A stretch of 64,000 bases of DNA from Liquidambar formosana (GCA_039720395.1 CM077827.1:23650375-23714374), one strand, 5' to 3'; positions 1 through 12,728 are shown, numbered from the stretch's first letter. Program-made: numbers and translations. The notes: generated from the sequence alone by a model not told the origin.

Positions 1-1277
1 AGTTGAAGTATCATCTTGTTAATTGGAACACGGTTTGTTTACTAAAGGTTCATTGGGGATTATGTATTAAATCTATATCCAATATGAATCAAGCGCTTCT
101 TGGTAAGTGGTTATGGAGGTTTGGGGTAGGTCACCAAGCTTTATGGAGAGATGTTATTTTATGGAAGTATGGGGTAAGGGAAGGGGAATGCTAGACAAAG
201 AAGTGTAGAAGGTCTCATGGTACCAGTTTATGGAAAGCAATTATGTTAGATTTTGATACTTTCTTTGAAGTAACAAGGTTTAAAGTGGGAAGAGGGGATA
301 GAATTAAATTTTGGAAAGATAAGTGGTGTGGTTCTAGGCCCCTCATGGAGGAATTCCCTTCTTTTTTTGAAATTGCGGTTAATAAAGAAGCGTGGATTGT
401 GGATTACTTTGTGGATGGAGGGGCTGGTGGTAGGGTTTTTTGGAATATCCCTTTTAGTCGAAATTTTAATGATTGGGAGTTGGAGAATGTGATGAATTTT
501 TTTCAAATGCTTTATGGATGTAAGATTTCTTTGGAAGGGAATCACACCTTGTTGTGGGGTAAGGACCCTAAAGGTTTATTCTCGGTGAAATCTTTCTATT
601 CTTTTTTGGGTTCTAACAGGGAGACTTTTCAACCGGCAAAGAACATTTGGATTCCCTCAGTGCCATCCAAGGTGGCTTTTTTCTTATGGTTAGTGGCACA
701 CAATAAGTGTCTTACCATGGACAATTTGGTTAGAATGAGGTGAGAGTTACCTAATAGATGCATTATGTGTAAAGAGGCGGCGGAATCGGTGAACCACCTT
801 TTCATTCATTATGAGGTGGCAAGAAGTCTATGGGAACTAATTTTCAACCTTTTCAGCATTAAATGGGTCTTGCCTTACTCTCTACATGATTTAATTACGG
901 GATGGTGGGTTATTGGTGCTAAGAAAGATACCAAGGCTGTTTGGAGGATGGTTCATCATTCTCTTTTTTGGTGCATTTGGAAATAACGTAACTTGAGAAC
1001 TTTTGAAGGAGAGGAGTCCTCTATTGTGAAACTTAAAGCATCTTTGGTCAATTCTCTATTTTGGTGGTTTTGTAACTACATGGGTGGTAGTAAACTTTCT
1101 TTTTTATCTCTTGTCAACTCCCTGTATATGTAATTGGGTGGTGGGCTTTTTTGGTGGTTCCCTTTTGTACATGGAACTTAGGTTTTTTTCTTCTGTATAT
1201 GTCTTATGTACGAAGGTTTAAACCTTTTTAATATACAATCATTACCTTATCAAAAAAAAAAAAAAAAAAAAAAAAAA
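1..1277 (+). mobile_element. L1-type LINE, 3' end with poly(A) tail
   Basis: This is the 3' part of a non-LTR retrotransposon whose 5' part lies left of the window. It holds the C-terminal region of ORF2 (broken reading frame 3-986), a 3' untranslated stretch and a run of A at 1252-1277. The tail ends TTATCAAAA, as do the LINE tail at 59003-59036 and, approximately, the micro-insertion at 53900. The sequence right of the tail is the interior of a gypsy LTR, so the LINE landed in that LTR. Confidence 0.85.
3..986 (+). pseudogene. LINE ORF2 C-terminus with zinc-binding RT-associated domain, broken
   Basis: One frame is open in three pieces (3-191, 243-740, 765-983), separated by in-frame stops including TAG near 192 and TGA at 741. 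The text is typical of the region after the reverse transcriptase of plant L1 elements: ALLGKWLWRF at the start, then IWIPSVPSKVAFFLWLV, then a CX2C zinc-binding motif beginning IMCKEAAESVNHLFIH (zf-RVT type). The usual cysteine after HLFIH is replaced by tyrosine. The RT catalytic domain is not in the window. It is a non-functional relic. Confidence 0.85.
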
Positions 1278-1278
1278 C

Positions 1279-3486
1279 AGATCTTACTATACAAAATTCA
1301 ACAAATATATCATCACAAGAATTGCATGCATATCATATATTACATCCATTCATCCATGCATAATTAAATAAAATAGAAAAAAAAAAAAGAGAAGAAACCT
1401 AGGATACTTGGATCCTAGGGCGGACTTGAACCTCAAAGCGCCTACGTACCATGTAACGGAATACATGAATTAAAGTCCACGTAGTTCAATAAGAATTAGG
1501 GTTACAACCTAATACAAATTTATGGTAAAAACCTTAGGTTTCCTTATTTGAAAGGTAAAGAATGTATGAATAGTTCAAATTTAAAAACTTCCACAAGATG
1601 GAAACTTTGATGGAAAAAAGTATTTTATTAATTAAGGAAACTTCTAGTAATTCACCATGTGTTCATATTAGGAAATAACCCTAAAATGGGGAGAAGAGAA
1701 AGAATAAAAGAAGAAAAAGTGAATTAGGACACTTTCAAACCCTACTTATCTTATACAATTGCTCCAAGCATTAGCAAGCAATAACGGCCTTATTTGCAAT
1801 AAGGTGATTATCACCCCTGTTTGCACCCTTACCCGTGCTCAAAACAAGACAAAAAAAGAGAAATAGAAATTTGGACAGAATAGTATTAAGGCCTAAATTC
1901 ATCCACTAAACATGCTAACAACAAAAATAGTGAATAAACACAAACCCTAATTCAATCCTAGAACCATGACATGCATAAAAACCCTACAATCCACTACCAT
2001 GGATGCAAAAAATATCATAGTTATTCTATATATAACATATATATAACAACCATGAAGAAAAACCAAAAAGAAAACCTATTCTACATGCTGTATGCAACTT
2101 ACATGAAATAAGGATAATAGAAACCCTAGAATCACAATTATGCATTAAATCCTATAAAATAACCCTAAAGCATGCTATACTCAACATAAACAACATTTAA
2201 ATCATGCATATTAACTTACTAAAGCATCAATATATGATAAAAATCCTAACTTTAACATGCAATAGACTTATTCTATAAGAAAACTCATATTCGGCATAAA
2301 TAGAGAGAGGTTTTATCTTAGGATAGCTTCCTTTACTGCTGTAGGAACTCTCTCTTGCTCTTGTGAATGACTTGAAACAAGTTTCTTCAAGGCTATAGCT
2401 AGAACTTCAACTCTCCTTCAGCTCTCTCTCTCTTATTCTCTATCAAAAACTCAGGTTTAATGCATAAAGTGTGCTCCCTTAGTGCTAAAGCATAGTGGGG
2501 TATTTATAGAGTTTCATTAGGATAAATCAATGGCTACGATTAAAACCCTAAAAATTAATCCAAGGGTTATTAGAGACTCCCTTGGTGCTTAAGAAACTCA
2601 AAAGTTACCAAAAATTAGAAGGAAACTTGTCAAAAAGAGTCCTGGTATGTCAAAATAAGAGAGAAGTGCCGCTTTAGCTAAAATAGGAGAGCGGCCTCGG
2701 GTGACCACCAGGGCCTGGGTGGCTAGCCACCTGGGCCTAAGTGGCTAGCAGCCCGGGGCTGGGTGGTCACCCGAGCCTGCTTCAATTTTTTGCATTTTTT
2801 GGACTTTATTGCCTTCTAGGAATGTTTTAGGGGTCCAAATTAACTCTGATTTTGATGAAATAAAAGCCAAAACAACCGTGTTTCGATGAGGAATACATTT
2901 TTAAACATATTATAAAAAAAACCACTAACCATAGGTGCATGGTTAGGTTTTACAAAGACAGTTAACCGCTATGCACTACCTTTGCAAAACATAGGTATGC
3001 ACATAAGATCAAACCAAATGCTTTCCATATCAAAATTAAACTTTTTAAAACACTTTTAGGGATAAAATGATGACTAATTAAAATCTATTTGAGAAGAATT
3101 GGTTGGTAATTGTGAGTCAATTTGAGCTAACCCGAAGAGAGGTCAATTAACCAACTTGAATCATATTGAGCCATTTTAATCTTAAGCCATTGATTCATCA
3201 AATTGAACCTAAAAATACCTTATATGCAACAATATGAACTCCAATTGACAATTTGGAGATCATTTCAATGTCAAATGAAAAGTTTGTGACCTAAAAGATG
3301 ATTATGCCCCTCAAGTCATAAAAGCTCTTATTATCCCTCAAGATCAACTCCAAATTGAACCAAAATTCATATCCATTGTCCTTATAACCCTAAAAAACTA
3401 ATACAAGTGACTAGACTAAAAAACAAAGCAAAAACCTACATAAAATGATGAGCCCTAGTAAGGTGGTGCAAAAATGGGGTGTGACA
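1279..3486 (-). repeat. Gypsy LTR, truncated on the left by the LINE (E2-related family)
   Basis: The sequence aligns by eye with the E2 LTRs from about 300 bases inside their left edge to their right edge. Shared blocks include the TATATCATCACAAGAATTGC block at 1302, the TACGTACC/CACGTAG block at 1440-1490 and the terminal GGGGTGTGACA at 3476-3486. The element reads on the minus strand, so the right edge is the LTR start (TGTCACACCCC). A TATA box (TATAAATA on the minus strand) lies near 2497-2506. It differs from the E2 LTR in its promoter core: it retains the GC-rich double palindrome that E2 has lost. The missing left part should lie beyond the LINE, outside the window. Confidence 0.8.
2695..2777. 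promoter_or_regulatory. GC-rich double palindrome in truncated LTR
   Basis: The outer arms are CCTCGGGTGACC and GGTCACCCGAG. Inner palindromic pieces include GGTGGCTAGCCACC. It lies about 190 bases upstream of the LTR TATA box. The same architecture recurs at 6665, 9663, 22790, 38158, 41464 and 44483. Confidence 0.75.
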
Positions 3487-4293
3487 ATAAGTATAGTCCT
3501 ATTCGCACTTTGTCACACCCGATTTTAAATTACTATCTATCAAAGTCACTTACATATGTATATACACATACATAAACAAATATTAACAGCCTTTTAAACA
3601 TCATCTCACAACACATACCATGTAGATAGTACTATATCTATATCACATACTTCAACTAATCCTTTATTAGGAAGTCTAATGAGTTAGTAAATCATACTTA
3701 CCAAGCTCATATACAAATGGGATTCACCCATTAACAAGCCATCACAACACAAGGTAATTTCTAAAATGGAAGCAATCATATTTCAAATCACATATATCAT
3801 CCACACATCTATATATACATACACGTATATATAAATTAATACAAATATGCACCTCAAGTCGCAGCTCTAAACATAATCTAAGTCTAAATGACTAGCTTAA
3901 TCACATCTTTGAACACACGATGAACCACGAGACTGTGTGTCTTAACAAGAAAGGAAATCAAACAACAAATTCGCGGAACTCACCTAAACAAGTGTAATCA
4001 AACCCTTAATCCCAAGCTCAAGGAAAAATCTAGGCTCTAAACCTCATCAAAATTAGGGTAACTCTTAACCTCATTGGGTCCTTCCAAATCACATGCATGA
4101 TACAATGTAATGTGCACCCACCCCAAATGAAATCTCTTGCTAGTCTACAGCGAGTGCTTGCTTTGCTACAACTCTACTATGCAACAATATGCACATATAG
4201 GACTCAGTCAAACAGGCATGCAATGGATATGCATCATTTGTAAACTCACTTCAATTATTATATCTTGATGTACCCATGTAGATCTACTAGCCA
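3487..4293 (-). other. AT-rich leader remnant of an old LTR retrotransposon
   Basis: I see no coding sequence here. The stretch lies directly inside a primer-binding-site-like motif (4294-4305), so it is probably the 5' untranslated leader of an old element on the minus strand. TGTCACACCCG at 3512 resembles a gypsy LTR terminus and may mark a further, unresolved junction. Confidence 0.4.
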
Positions 4294-4305
4294 GCTCTAA
4301 TACCA
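4294..4305 (-). other. Primer binding site of old element, tRNA-iMet type
   Basis: The minus strand reads TGGTATTAGAGC, one mismatch from TGGTATCAGAGC, the usual plant initiator-tRNA-Met primer site. On the minus strand it directly follows CGGGTCGTTGTAGAG, a typical LTR 3' end. This fixes the orientation of the old element and one LTR edge. Confidence 0.65.
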
Positions 4306-4308
4306 CTC

Positions 4309-4503
4309 TACAACGACCCGAAATGGGGGCTATTAGTTAAATAGTAAGAAAGTCAATTCTAAACCAATTTTGGTGGATGTTTAATAAAAATAATTCTTTT
4401 GAAAACATTTTTAGAAAATCCGGCATGGTCCCGTCTATAAATAGGACATACTAAGTTATCGACTAATCAAAAACACAATAATAATATTTTCCAGTCATCC
4501 ACA
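4309..4503 (-). repeat. Old LTR, piece 1 of 3 (3' end of LTR)
   Basis: This piece starts at the edge facing the primer site (ACGACCCG on the + strand) and is interrupted at 4503 by the solo LTR, whose target duplication CCACA covers 4499-4503. It continues at 7371. Confidence 0.55.
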
Positions 4504-7365
4504 TGTGAACCACTAGTTTTGATCGGCCCTTTTAAAAAGATGTAGAGATTTAATAAATAAAAATATGTTTTTAAAGGTTCACAAAAACAAAATAAACAAG
4601 GAGTCGCCACCTCATTTTTTAAAAAGAGGAAAACCATAAAAATAGTTTTAAAGGAAACCTTTAAAAAACAAAACAAGTTGACTCCGATCAAGAAAAAGTA
4701 AGTCTAAACAAAACAAGAAAGGATTTAGAGGCTAAGTTACGATGTAGAACGGTTTTAGAAAACATCCTATAGGCAACCACATCGCCCCAAAATGGGTCTC
4801 TTAATTTATATGAGCTATTTCAATCGCTTCTTAATTAGTTACTATGCATATGTAAAGAATTATCCATAAACCATCCATTCATTCATAAACATCCATAAAA
4901 CATTCATAAACATCCATGAACAAATAGAAGATATACGGAAACCAGTAGAGAGAGAGAAAAAAGAAAAAAAGAAAAAGAAAACTTAGGATACTTTGTATCC
5001 TAGGGCGGACTTGAACATCAAATGAGCGCCTACGTACCCCATATGCAAAGATGTAAAGATCAAAGTCCACATAGTCCGATTGAGAAAGGGTTACTCCTTT
5101 TACAATGAACTATAAACCCTAAGTTTCCTTTTTAAGAAAAGAAAAGTTTAAAAGAAAAGAATTTCCAAAAAGGAATTTGAGAAAAGATAGAATTTAAGAA
5201 GAGATAGAATTCTTATTCAATAAGGAGTTTTAGAAAAGTATGAAACTTAAGACTCATAGTTCAATGTAAAGAGAATAACCCAAAGGGGGTAGAAGAGAAC
5301 AATTCATAACAAACTCACCATGAACCAATTTACCATATGCCAAACAATTCCCAAAACGTTGGGAAATCACCCATTAATCACCCCATGTATGCTATAGGGC
5401 AATTATCATGCTAAAATCAAATATATTCATGTTCAAATCATCAGTAGAAAGACTAAATCAAATCTGGACAGAATACTAATCATTTCTAAAACATACTAAT
5501 AATCATGTAAAAAGCAAAAATTTAAAATAAAAAATACAAAAAAAAAAAAAAAAGACAAAACCCTAATATGCTCCTATATGCCCTAGACTCACTATCATGC
5601 ATAAAACTATAATAAAAAAAAAACATGCCAAACATGAATTATTATAATGAAAATACCATATAACAATCCAAAACATGAAAAGAAAATCTAACATGATGCA
5701 TTAGATAAGTATTTTATGTAAAAATATGAAATAATCATCCTTACGGTAAGCTTTTTTAAGAAAAGAACTATTCTAAGATAGTTTTACGTAGAAATCACTT
5801 CGCATAAATGATTTTTTTCGCATATCCTATGCAAAATATATACCTAAGAATGCAAAGAAACTCATGACGCACTTAAACACACTCCAGAAAGCACCTATGC
5901 ACAACCTCATCCTCTAAGGACGATAATTATCCCCTAAAAGAATAATCATCTATACACCCATGAAGATGAAGTTTTCACAGAAAGTGTCCGATACAAAAGA
6001 TACTTAAAATTATGCATATAATTAAACCATGAAGAGAAAATGGCCTAAACACATCAATTAATTTTCTATGTAAACATACGCCTATTTTAAAGAGAGAAAC
6101 TATCCTACCAGCAAACAATTCACAATCCCTACTCCACTAGCATGTTTTTCATATCATATGAATCATATACACTCTAAAATATAGAGCCTATATGATTCCT
6201 AACTCAATACTAAGCCATAATTATGCAGAGAACGGGGTAGAAGAAGAAATAACCATAGAAGAAAGAGAATAAGGATGTAAGAAGGACTTACAACAAAGCA
6301 AAGGTCTTTGCTGTGTTCTTCCTTCTCTTTGGACTTGATTGCTTTCAGTTCTTCTTTAAAATTGCAGTAGAATGTTCTCATGGGTGTGTGCAAATTCATT
6401 CTTCCTTTCTCTATTGTGAATATGAAGTGTCAAAAGACCTTAATGCTGATGAATGAGTCTTTATTTATAGCCAACCAACCATATAAACCAATGGTTGAGA
6501 TTAATTTACCATAAAACTAATCTGAGGCTATTATTAACTCCCCTAAATGTTGGACAACTTAAAATCACTTCCTAATAGGTTTAAAACACTTTTGGAATAA
6601 GGAAATTCGAAGTAAAAGAATCCAAATCCGTTAAAACTACAAAATAGGGCAAACAAACATAGAGTCCTCGGGCGACCTATTGGGTAAACCAGTTAGACCG
6701 GTTAGGTCAACCGGCCACTCGAGAGCAAGCTCAGGTTTCCTCGTTTTTTAGGATTTCTTGCTTAATTCAGACTCCTACCTTAAAATGGCCGTATTTTGGT
6801 CAATTTAACTCCAATTTAAGTTATTCAAAAGCCAAAATTTCAAGGATTCAATGTAGAATAAGTCTAGAATATTCTTGGACCAAAAATCCCTAATTACAGT
6901 CAAGTGGCTGAGTTTTAACAAGGTGGTTAACTAAAAAATGGTCAATTAGCCATAGGGTAATATGGTGAATCAATCCGAAACCTATTCAATAATTAAATTG
7001 TCACTTCAATTAGACTCATTTCATCATTTTAAGACTAATGGAATAATCCGAAACAAGTTTTAGAGTCAATTGAAAAGTATATGAAGTGAAAGACGAAATT
7101 GCCCTCTAGGTCGCAAAAGTTCTAATTACCTATCCAAATCTATCTGGAATTGAACCAAATTTGACACATATATCCTAGATGATCCTAAAAACTAAATGAA
7201 ATTGATGGGACTCAACAATGAGACAAAAATATGCATGCAATGATGAACTATTCTCTTAAGCTTAAAAGGGCAAAAATGTCGTTTGACGTTTAGAGACTTT
7301 TAAATGCTTCAAGAACTCATGAAATGAGTTCATGAACTCCTAGGGATGAAAATGGGGTGTCAAAA
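4504..7365 (-). repeat. Solo gypsy LTR, Tat-like, about 2.86 kb
   Basis: The LTR starts TGTGAACC and carries the family landmarks in minus orientation: GGAGTCGCCACCTCATTTTTT (4602), GGAGGCTAAGTTA-like text (4728), the CCTACGTACC/CACATAG block (5028-5080), a TATA box on the minus strand (about 6462-6469) and GGGGTGTCA at 7354-7362. No internal region or primer site flanks it. A perfect 5-base direct repeat CCACA flanks it (4499-4503 and 7366-7370) if its right edge is TGTCAAAA at 7365. The terminal bases would then be non-canonical on that side. The alternative edge at 7362 gives no duplication. Confidence 0.75.
6665..6726. promoter_or_regulatory. Double palindrome in the solo LTR (diverged)
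   Basis: CCTCGGGCGACC opens the block and CCACTCGAG closes it. The centre contains ACCGGTTAGGTCAACCGG-type inverted pieces. Position and spacing to the TATA box (about 195 bases) match the other LTR copies, but the arms are more decayed. Confidence 0.6.
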
Positions 7366-8740
7366 CCACACAATATTTATTAAAAAAAAAATCTACAGGC
7401 TGTATCGTAGTCACATGGGTCTCATCCACATTTGCGTCCACTATTTATTTTATTATTATATGCCATGAATTAAAATTAATACATACTTAGGCTCAAAGCC
7501 GAAATAAAATACAATGATCCTCTATATGAATGCAAGTATGCTGATGTGCTTCCCAAACCCCAGGTCAAGCTTTATTTTGAAAATATGACCTACAAGAAAA
7601 ACTGTGGGGGTATGAGCTACACGCTCAGTAAGAAAACATTTCTCAAAATAACCCAAGGTTTTGAAAACCATAATTTATGTACTTTCCAATAGCCCTGCAA
7701 AACCATTGATTAGTTTGCAATATAATTTTTCAGTAAATAAAACTGATACAGGTATAATGAAATAAACTGTAGAAGTTAAATCATTTAATACCAACGCCCC
7801 CTTTTCTTTCTAAAGAGGTAAGAAATAACTCAAGTTATTTATTATCAAAATCATCATTTTACAAATGAATTAACTATCATTTTGGGGGTTACATTTCACC
7901 AATTTAATGCAAGGGAGAACATGTAAAACATCCATAACATAATCCGCTATATTTGGCAATCCATAACATCATCCGCTATATCTAGCAATCCATAACATCA
8001 GTCTTTTAAACTGATAAATCCTCCTTAGGTCATGTGGGACCTTCGCATGCGGAAATAAGAGGAAACACTATGGATCCCTACTTGGGTCCAGAAAGTAACA
8101 TCATTCTGAGGAAACACTATAGATCCCTACTTGGGTCTAGAAAGTAACCTCAATTTGGGCACGTAGCTGAGGACTAAAGGATAGGAAGACACAGCAAGAC
8201 ATCCCTTTCCTTCAGGACAGCAGTAATCCTGTCTCCAGTAGCCTTCACATCACATCCATTTATATGTTAATCTCTTAAAACAATTTTATTTATAATGGTA
8301 GAAAAATGGGTTTCCAACACTTGTATAAAAGTGACCCCTAATGTTTTGATTGTAAACATTTAACCCAATAGGTTATCAAAATTAACTTATTATACCCCAA
8401 ATCATATGAAGGTTTGAAACATAATATGCATATAACCAAATAGGGTATAATACAAAACCCTAGATTTTCCAAAATTTATCAAAACTCATAAAATATGCTC
8501 ACATGCATGATATTTATGTAAAGAATACCAAATACATGTGTTTTTACATGATTTAACCCAAAAACCCATGGCATCAATGGTTTAAGATAAGAAAATGCCC
8601 CTACCTCAAAAATAAGTGAAGAAAATGCAAACTCAATGCTATAAACACGTAGATTAGGCCAAGAAATATAAGATTTGCGCTTGCCGGCACCGGATTAGAG
8701 TTTCGGTGCTCTTGTGAGCCATCGCTGACCTCGCCCCAAC

Positions 8741-8764
8741 TCTCTCTCTCTCTCTCTCTCTCTC
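8741..8764. repeat. (TC)n microsatellite
   Basis: An uninterrupted TC dinucleotide run. Confidence 0.95.
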
Positions 8765-8890
8765 TTCTTTATCGGTTGAGAAATGGGTGAGAAATCCTCT
8801 AGAAGTTGGGTTTTAAAGGAAACATAAGGGAGGGGTAAAATGGTCTTTACATCCCATAAAAATCGAATCCTTCAGCATAAAATTCGTGTG

Positions 8891-8926
8891 TTATAGTTAA
8901 CTATAATGAGTTTTAGTCAACTAAAA
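8891..8926. promoter_or_regulatory. Two 16-base palindromes in the old LTR
   Basis: TTATAGTTAACTATAA (8891-8906) is a perfect palindrome. TTTTAGTCAACTAAAA (8911-8926) has one mismatched pair. Three more members lie on the other side of the E1 insertion (46801-46886), so five stood within about 155 bases before E1 landed. Confidence 0.8.
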
Positions 8927-9662
8927 CTCCTCAATAAACAGTATTGCGACATGCTGTTGTCACACCCCATTTTTGTCACCTTAGCTAGGACATATCATTT
9001 CATGTAGGATTTTGAGTCCTTTTTGAGTCTAGTCTTTTGCATTGAGTTTCTATAGCATTGAATATCATGTGTATGAATTTTGAAGTGATTTGGAGTTCAT
9101 TTCGATGGTCAATAAGAACTTTTGCGACTTGAAGGGCATAATCGTCTTTTAAGCCGTATATTTTCCATTTGACCTTGGAATGAATCCCGAGTCATCCCAT
9201 CAAGTTCATATGGTTATATAGAGTCCATATATAGGTTCAATTTCATGAATTAATGGTTTAAGATCAATTCGGCTCATAATGGTTCGGGTTGGCTAAAAGA
9301 CCCTTTCTTGGTTTGCTCAAATTGACTCATAAGACCCAACCAATTTTCTCTCAAATAACTTCAATTGGGCTTTATTTATGTCCTAAACATGTTTAGAAAG
9401 ATCAATTTTCGATTGGGAAAGCATTCGGTTCGACCTTGTGTACAAACCCAGCTTAGCGACGGTGAAGCACCATGGTTAACCACCTTTGTAAAACCTAACC
9501 ATGCACCCATGGTTGAGGATTTTTGTCCTAAAATGCTTAAAAATGTGTTCCCCTTCGAAACACGGTCGTTTTGGCTTTTATTTCGTCAAAATCGGACTTA
9601 ATTTGAAGATTTTAGGACTTCTACAGCAAGTGGGAGTCAAAAGCGGAGCAAATATAGGAGGG

Positions 9663-9744
9663 CCTCGAGTAACCGTCCGGGGCTGGACGGTCAGCCGTCT
9701 AGGCCCAGACGGCTAACCGTCCTGGCCTAGTTGGTCACCCGAGG
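9663..9744. promoter_or_regulatory. Double palindrome in E1 5' LTR
   Basis: Outer arms CCTCGAGTAACC / GGTCACCCGAGG enclose a nearly perfect inner palindrome of about 38 bases (GGACGGTCAGCCGTC to GACGGCTAACCGTCC around a GGCC centre). It is nearly identical to the block upstream of antisense gene A at 38158-38235. Confidence 0.85.
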
Positions 9745-9930
9745 AATCCTTCTTTAAGTCAAACTCTGACTCCTCTATCCCTCTTTTGACGGTTTCCTCC
9801 GCTAAAACAACTTGTCTGAGCTTAGGAGTGTGTAGGTTTGAGTTGTTTGAGCACCAAGAGAGTCTCTAATAGCCCTAGGATCATTATTTAATGAATTAAT
9901 CCTAGCCATTGGTTTAGGGGGTCAATTCTC

Positions 9931-9939
9931 TATATAAAG
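9931..9939 (+). promoter_or_regulatory. TATA box of E1 5' LTR
   Basis: TATATAAAG, about 190 bases downstream of the double palindrome. It is preserved at 44751-44759 in the other LTR. Transcription of the element would start roughly 30 bases downstream. Confidence 0.7.
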
Positions 9940-11974
9940 GACATGATATTCAGCACATAGGGGGAGGTTAATTGCACTTTACACTTAGAGAGAGAGGGAG
10001 CTACGAGTTTGGAGAGATAAAAGGACTTCAAGAGGAGGCTCTTCAACCCCAAGCAAGCAAGGAAACAAGAGGATTGAAGACAAGGAAGAGTCTACAAGAG
10101 GTAAGCCTACCCCTTCAATGCTGAACATGAATTTCTGCTCCTTCTTCTTCTCTTTCTTCTTCTCCTTCTAAGATAGCTATGGTGCATGCAATAGTTCTTC
10201 TTATGGATGGAATTCAATGTCTACATGATGTTATATGAATGATTTTAGGATAGTTTATGGCTTTATATGCTTGATAATCCCTGGTTTACCAAGGGTTTGA
10301 TAGCCTTATTCATTCTATCCTCTTAAATCATGCGTAGTTCACATGTTTAGGTTGCTGTGATTATTATCATGTGTGGATGTTCTTGTTAGTCAATATATGC
10401 TATATGAATGATATTCATGATAATTTGAGCATGTCTTAGAGTTTTTTCATAGGTCCTAATGCATAGTTGTGAGATTAGGGTTTCGATAACCCTGAAATCG
10501 CACAAGTTTCATACAGCATACTTAGCTTAGTTTTGTGAGTTGTTGCTCATCATAATCATTCTATATATGCTGCATATAGTTGAATCATGCTAGGTTTGCA
10601 TTCATATAGTATATTTTATAGGGTTTTTGGAGACATTATCCTTTTCTAAGGATAATTATCCTTTTCGTTGAGTAAGGTTTTGCATGAGAGTCTTCTGTGA
10701 TGTGTTTAAGCATGAAATCACTTCTGTTGTGTTCTAGGGTATATATTTTACGTAGGATATGCTGATTGCACCTCCCCATAACGACTTTTTTACGTGAAAT
10801 TATCTTAGGATAGTTTCGCTTAAGAAAGCTCGCCGTAGGAAGGCCTGTTTTCATATTTTACATGAAATATCATCTTTTTGGTTAGAATATGCTTTGTTAT
10901 CATGTTTATTGATATTATTGGAGTCTCTTATGCTTGTTAGTGTGTCTTTCATAGGTTTTTATGCATGTTAGTTAGGTCATTGCATGTAGGATTGAGTTAG
11001 AGTCCTTAGTTATTCATTATTCTTGTTGTTTGCATGATTAATGGATGATTTTAGGCTTTGTCAAGGTTCTGTCCAGATTAGGATATTGTTTTCTTTGCAT
11101 GATTGTGTGCACTTGTAAGGGTGCAAACAGGTACAATGCTTGTCCTATTGCAAATAGGGCTGCTATGGTCTGAAATGGCTAATGTTTGGAGCTTGTGCGC
11201 TCAGGTAAGTAGGGTTTGAAGGTGCCCCAATTCACCTTTCTTTTCTTTCTTTTCTTTTCTCCCTCCTAAGGTTACTTCTTAATACAAGCTTATGGTAATA
11301 ATCAAAGGTTCCCTTCAATATAAAATTCTGGTTTTTATCAAGGTTTTCCTCTTATGGAAGTTTTCTGTTTTGGATTAAATCAATATATTTTCAAATGAGG
11401 AAACCTAAGGTTATTACCATAGGTTTGTATTAGGTTGTAACCCTATTCTTTTCGAACTACGTGGACTTTGATCCATGTATTTCGCTGCATGGTACGTAGG
11501 CGCTCTTCGTGAGGCTCAAGTCCGTCCTAGGATCTAAGTATCCTAGGTTTTTTCTTTTCTTTTCTTCTTTTTTTCTGTTTTGTTTTGTTTGTTTGATTAT
11601 GCATGAGATGATTCGATGGAATATATGATATGCATGCTGCCTTGTGATGATATATGATGATATTTGAGTGGAAAAGATATTAAGTTAGCCCAATTAAATT
11701 AAGAGACCAACTCGGGCGATGTGGGTGCCTATAGGCTTTTGCCCAGAACCTTCCCACATCGTAACTTAGCCCCCGGATCCAATTTTCTGGTCTCAAAGAC
11801 TTTGCTTTTCCTTTAATGGAGTCATGTGGTTTTGAAAATAAAATATTTTTACGGTTTTCCTCTTTTCCTTAAAAATTGAGGTGGCGACTCCTTTTTGTTT
11901 GTTGTCTTTAAACCCCCCATATATATTCTTGCCAAACCCTTGTGGGCGCCGCGCTTTTTCGTGGGTTCACAGTT

Positions 11975-11992
11975 TGGCGACTCTGCTGGGGA
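11975..11992 (+). other. E1 primer binding site
   Basis: TGGCGACTCTGCTGGGGA begins three bases (GTT) after the LTR end. From memory this matches the tRNA-Arg-type primer sites described for Ogre/Tat elements. The tRNA identity was not checked. Confidence 0.75.
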
Positions 11993-12728
11993 TGTCGAGG
12001 GCTAGACTCATTTAATTTGATTGGCTAAATTAATTTCTTATTGTTAATTAAAATCAATCACATTGCATCCGCTTGATTGTGTGCTTTCATTTATTGCATT
12101 GTCTGCGCTACTGTTGCATGATCACTCGATTGTCCCTCGATGTATCCTTGCCAACTGATAGCCTAGTTCGACCTTGGTTTTCCTGATTCCATGTGTTGGG
12201 CGAAGCTATCAAACCTCTCTTGCCAAGTACCCTTGGGTATATCAAATGGACCAATCACGTACTGCTGGACCCACGCGACATTCCTGATGTCACATGTGGT
12301 TAGGTATAAAGATTGGTACAAGCAAAGTTGAGGACCCTAGCCTACCCTCTTAAAAGAAAGAATTGCATGTAATGGGCCTTCTAGGACACCGTTGGATCAC
12401 CTATATGCACACACATTGTTGTGATGATATGCTGCCGTGTTTGTGATGTGTTGCCATGCTTTGTTGATTGAGTGGGTAATTAAAGGAAACTTTACACCCT
12501 ACATCCTTAATACGTACCCTTCCCCATGACCCCCGCAAGGGTAATTGGTTAAGAGAACTAATTAAGGGTGTATGTTGTAAAAATTTTGAGATAATTATGG
12601 AAGCTTAGGATGGACCCTTAAGTTGAAAAATTAAGTGTTTGCCCTATGTTAGAGGGAGAGACGTGCTGGCTTGGATCCGTGATCAACAAGGGCGCCTAGT
12701 CAGTGCTGATTCCATTACTAAGTCGGAT
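11993..12728 (+). other. E1 untranslated leader
   Basis: No open frame is shared with E2. Segments around 12170-12330 are clearly alike in the E2 leader (31610-31830, minus strand), for example CACGTACTGCTGGACCCACG and CACATGTGGTTAGGTATAA. Small indels between the two break any reading frame. Such a leader is where packaging or dimerisation signals would sit (inference). Confidence 0.6.

Larger units (their letters stand above)
7371..8957 (-). repeat. Old LTR, piece 2 of 3
   Basis: AT-rich non-coding sequence between the solo LTR and E1. I find no gene. It contains two local duplications (a repeat of about 32 bases beginning CATCCGCTATAT near 7950-8000, and one of about 47 bases beginning GGAAACACTAT at 8060-8150), a (TC)n run at 8741-8764, and two 16-base palindromes at 8891 and 8911. 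The last five bases, GCTGT (8953-8957), are the E1 target duplication. Confidence 0.5.
8958..11971 (+). repeat. E1 5' LTR (3,014 bp)
   Basis: It starts TGTCACACCCC and ends GGGTTCACA, three bases before the primer site. U3 holds the double palindrome (9663-9744) and a TATA box (9931-9939). Downstream are the ACGTGG/TACGTAGGC block (11452-11511), T/C-rich tracts and the GGTGGCGACTCC block near the end. Short open frames such as 9365-9601 recur identically in the 3' LTR and resemble nothing known. I treat them as chance. Confidence 0.95.

Noticed and set aside
6199..6399. 66-codon minus-strand frame in the solo LTR
   Set aside because: It lies in an LTR near the transcription start, has no homologue in the other LTRs and is probably random.
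9365..9601. 78-codon open frame in the E1 LTR, repeated at 44185-44421
   Set aside because: It repeats only because the LTRs are identical. It lies upstream of the TATA box, ends by chance and has no recognisable features.
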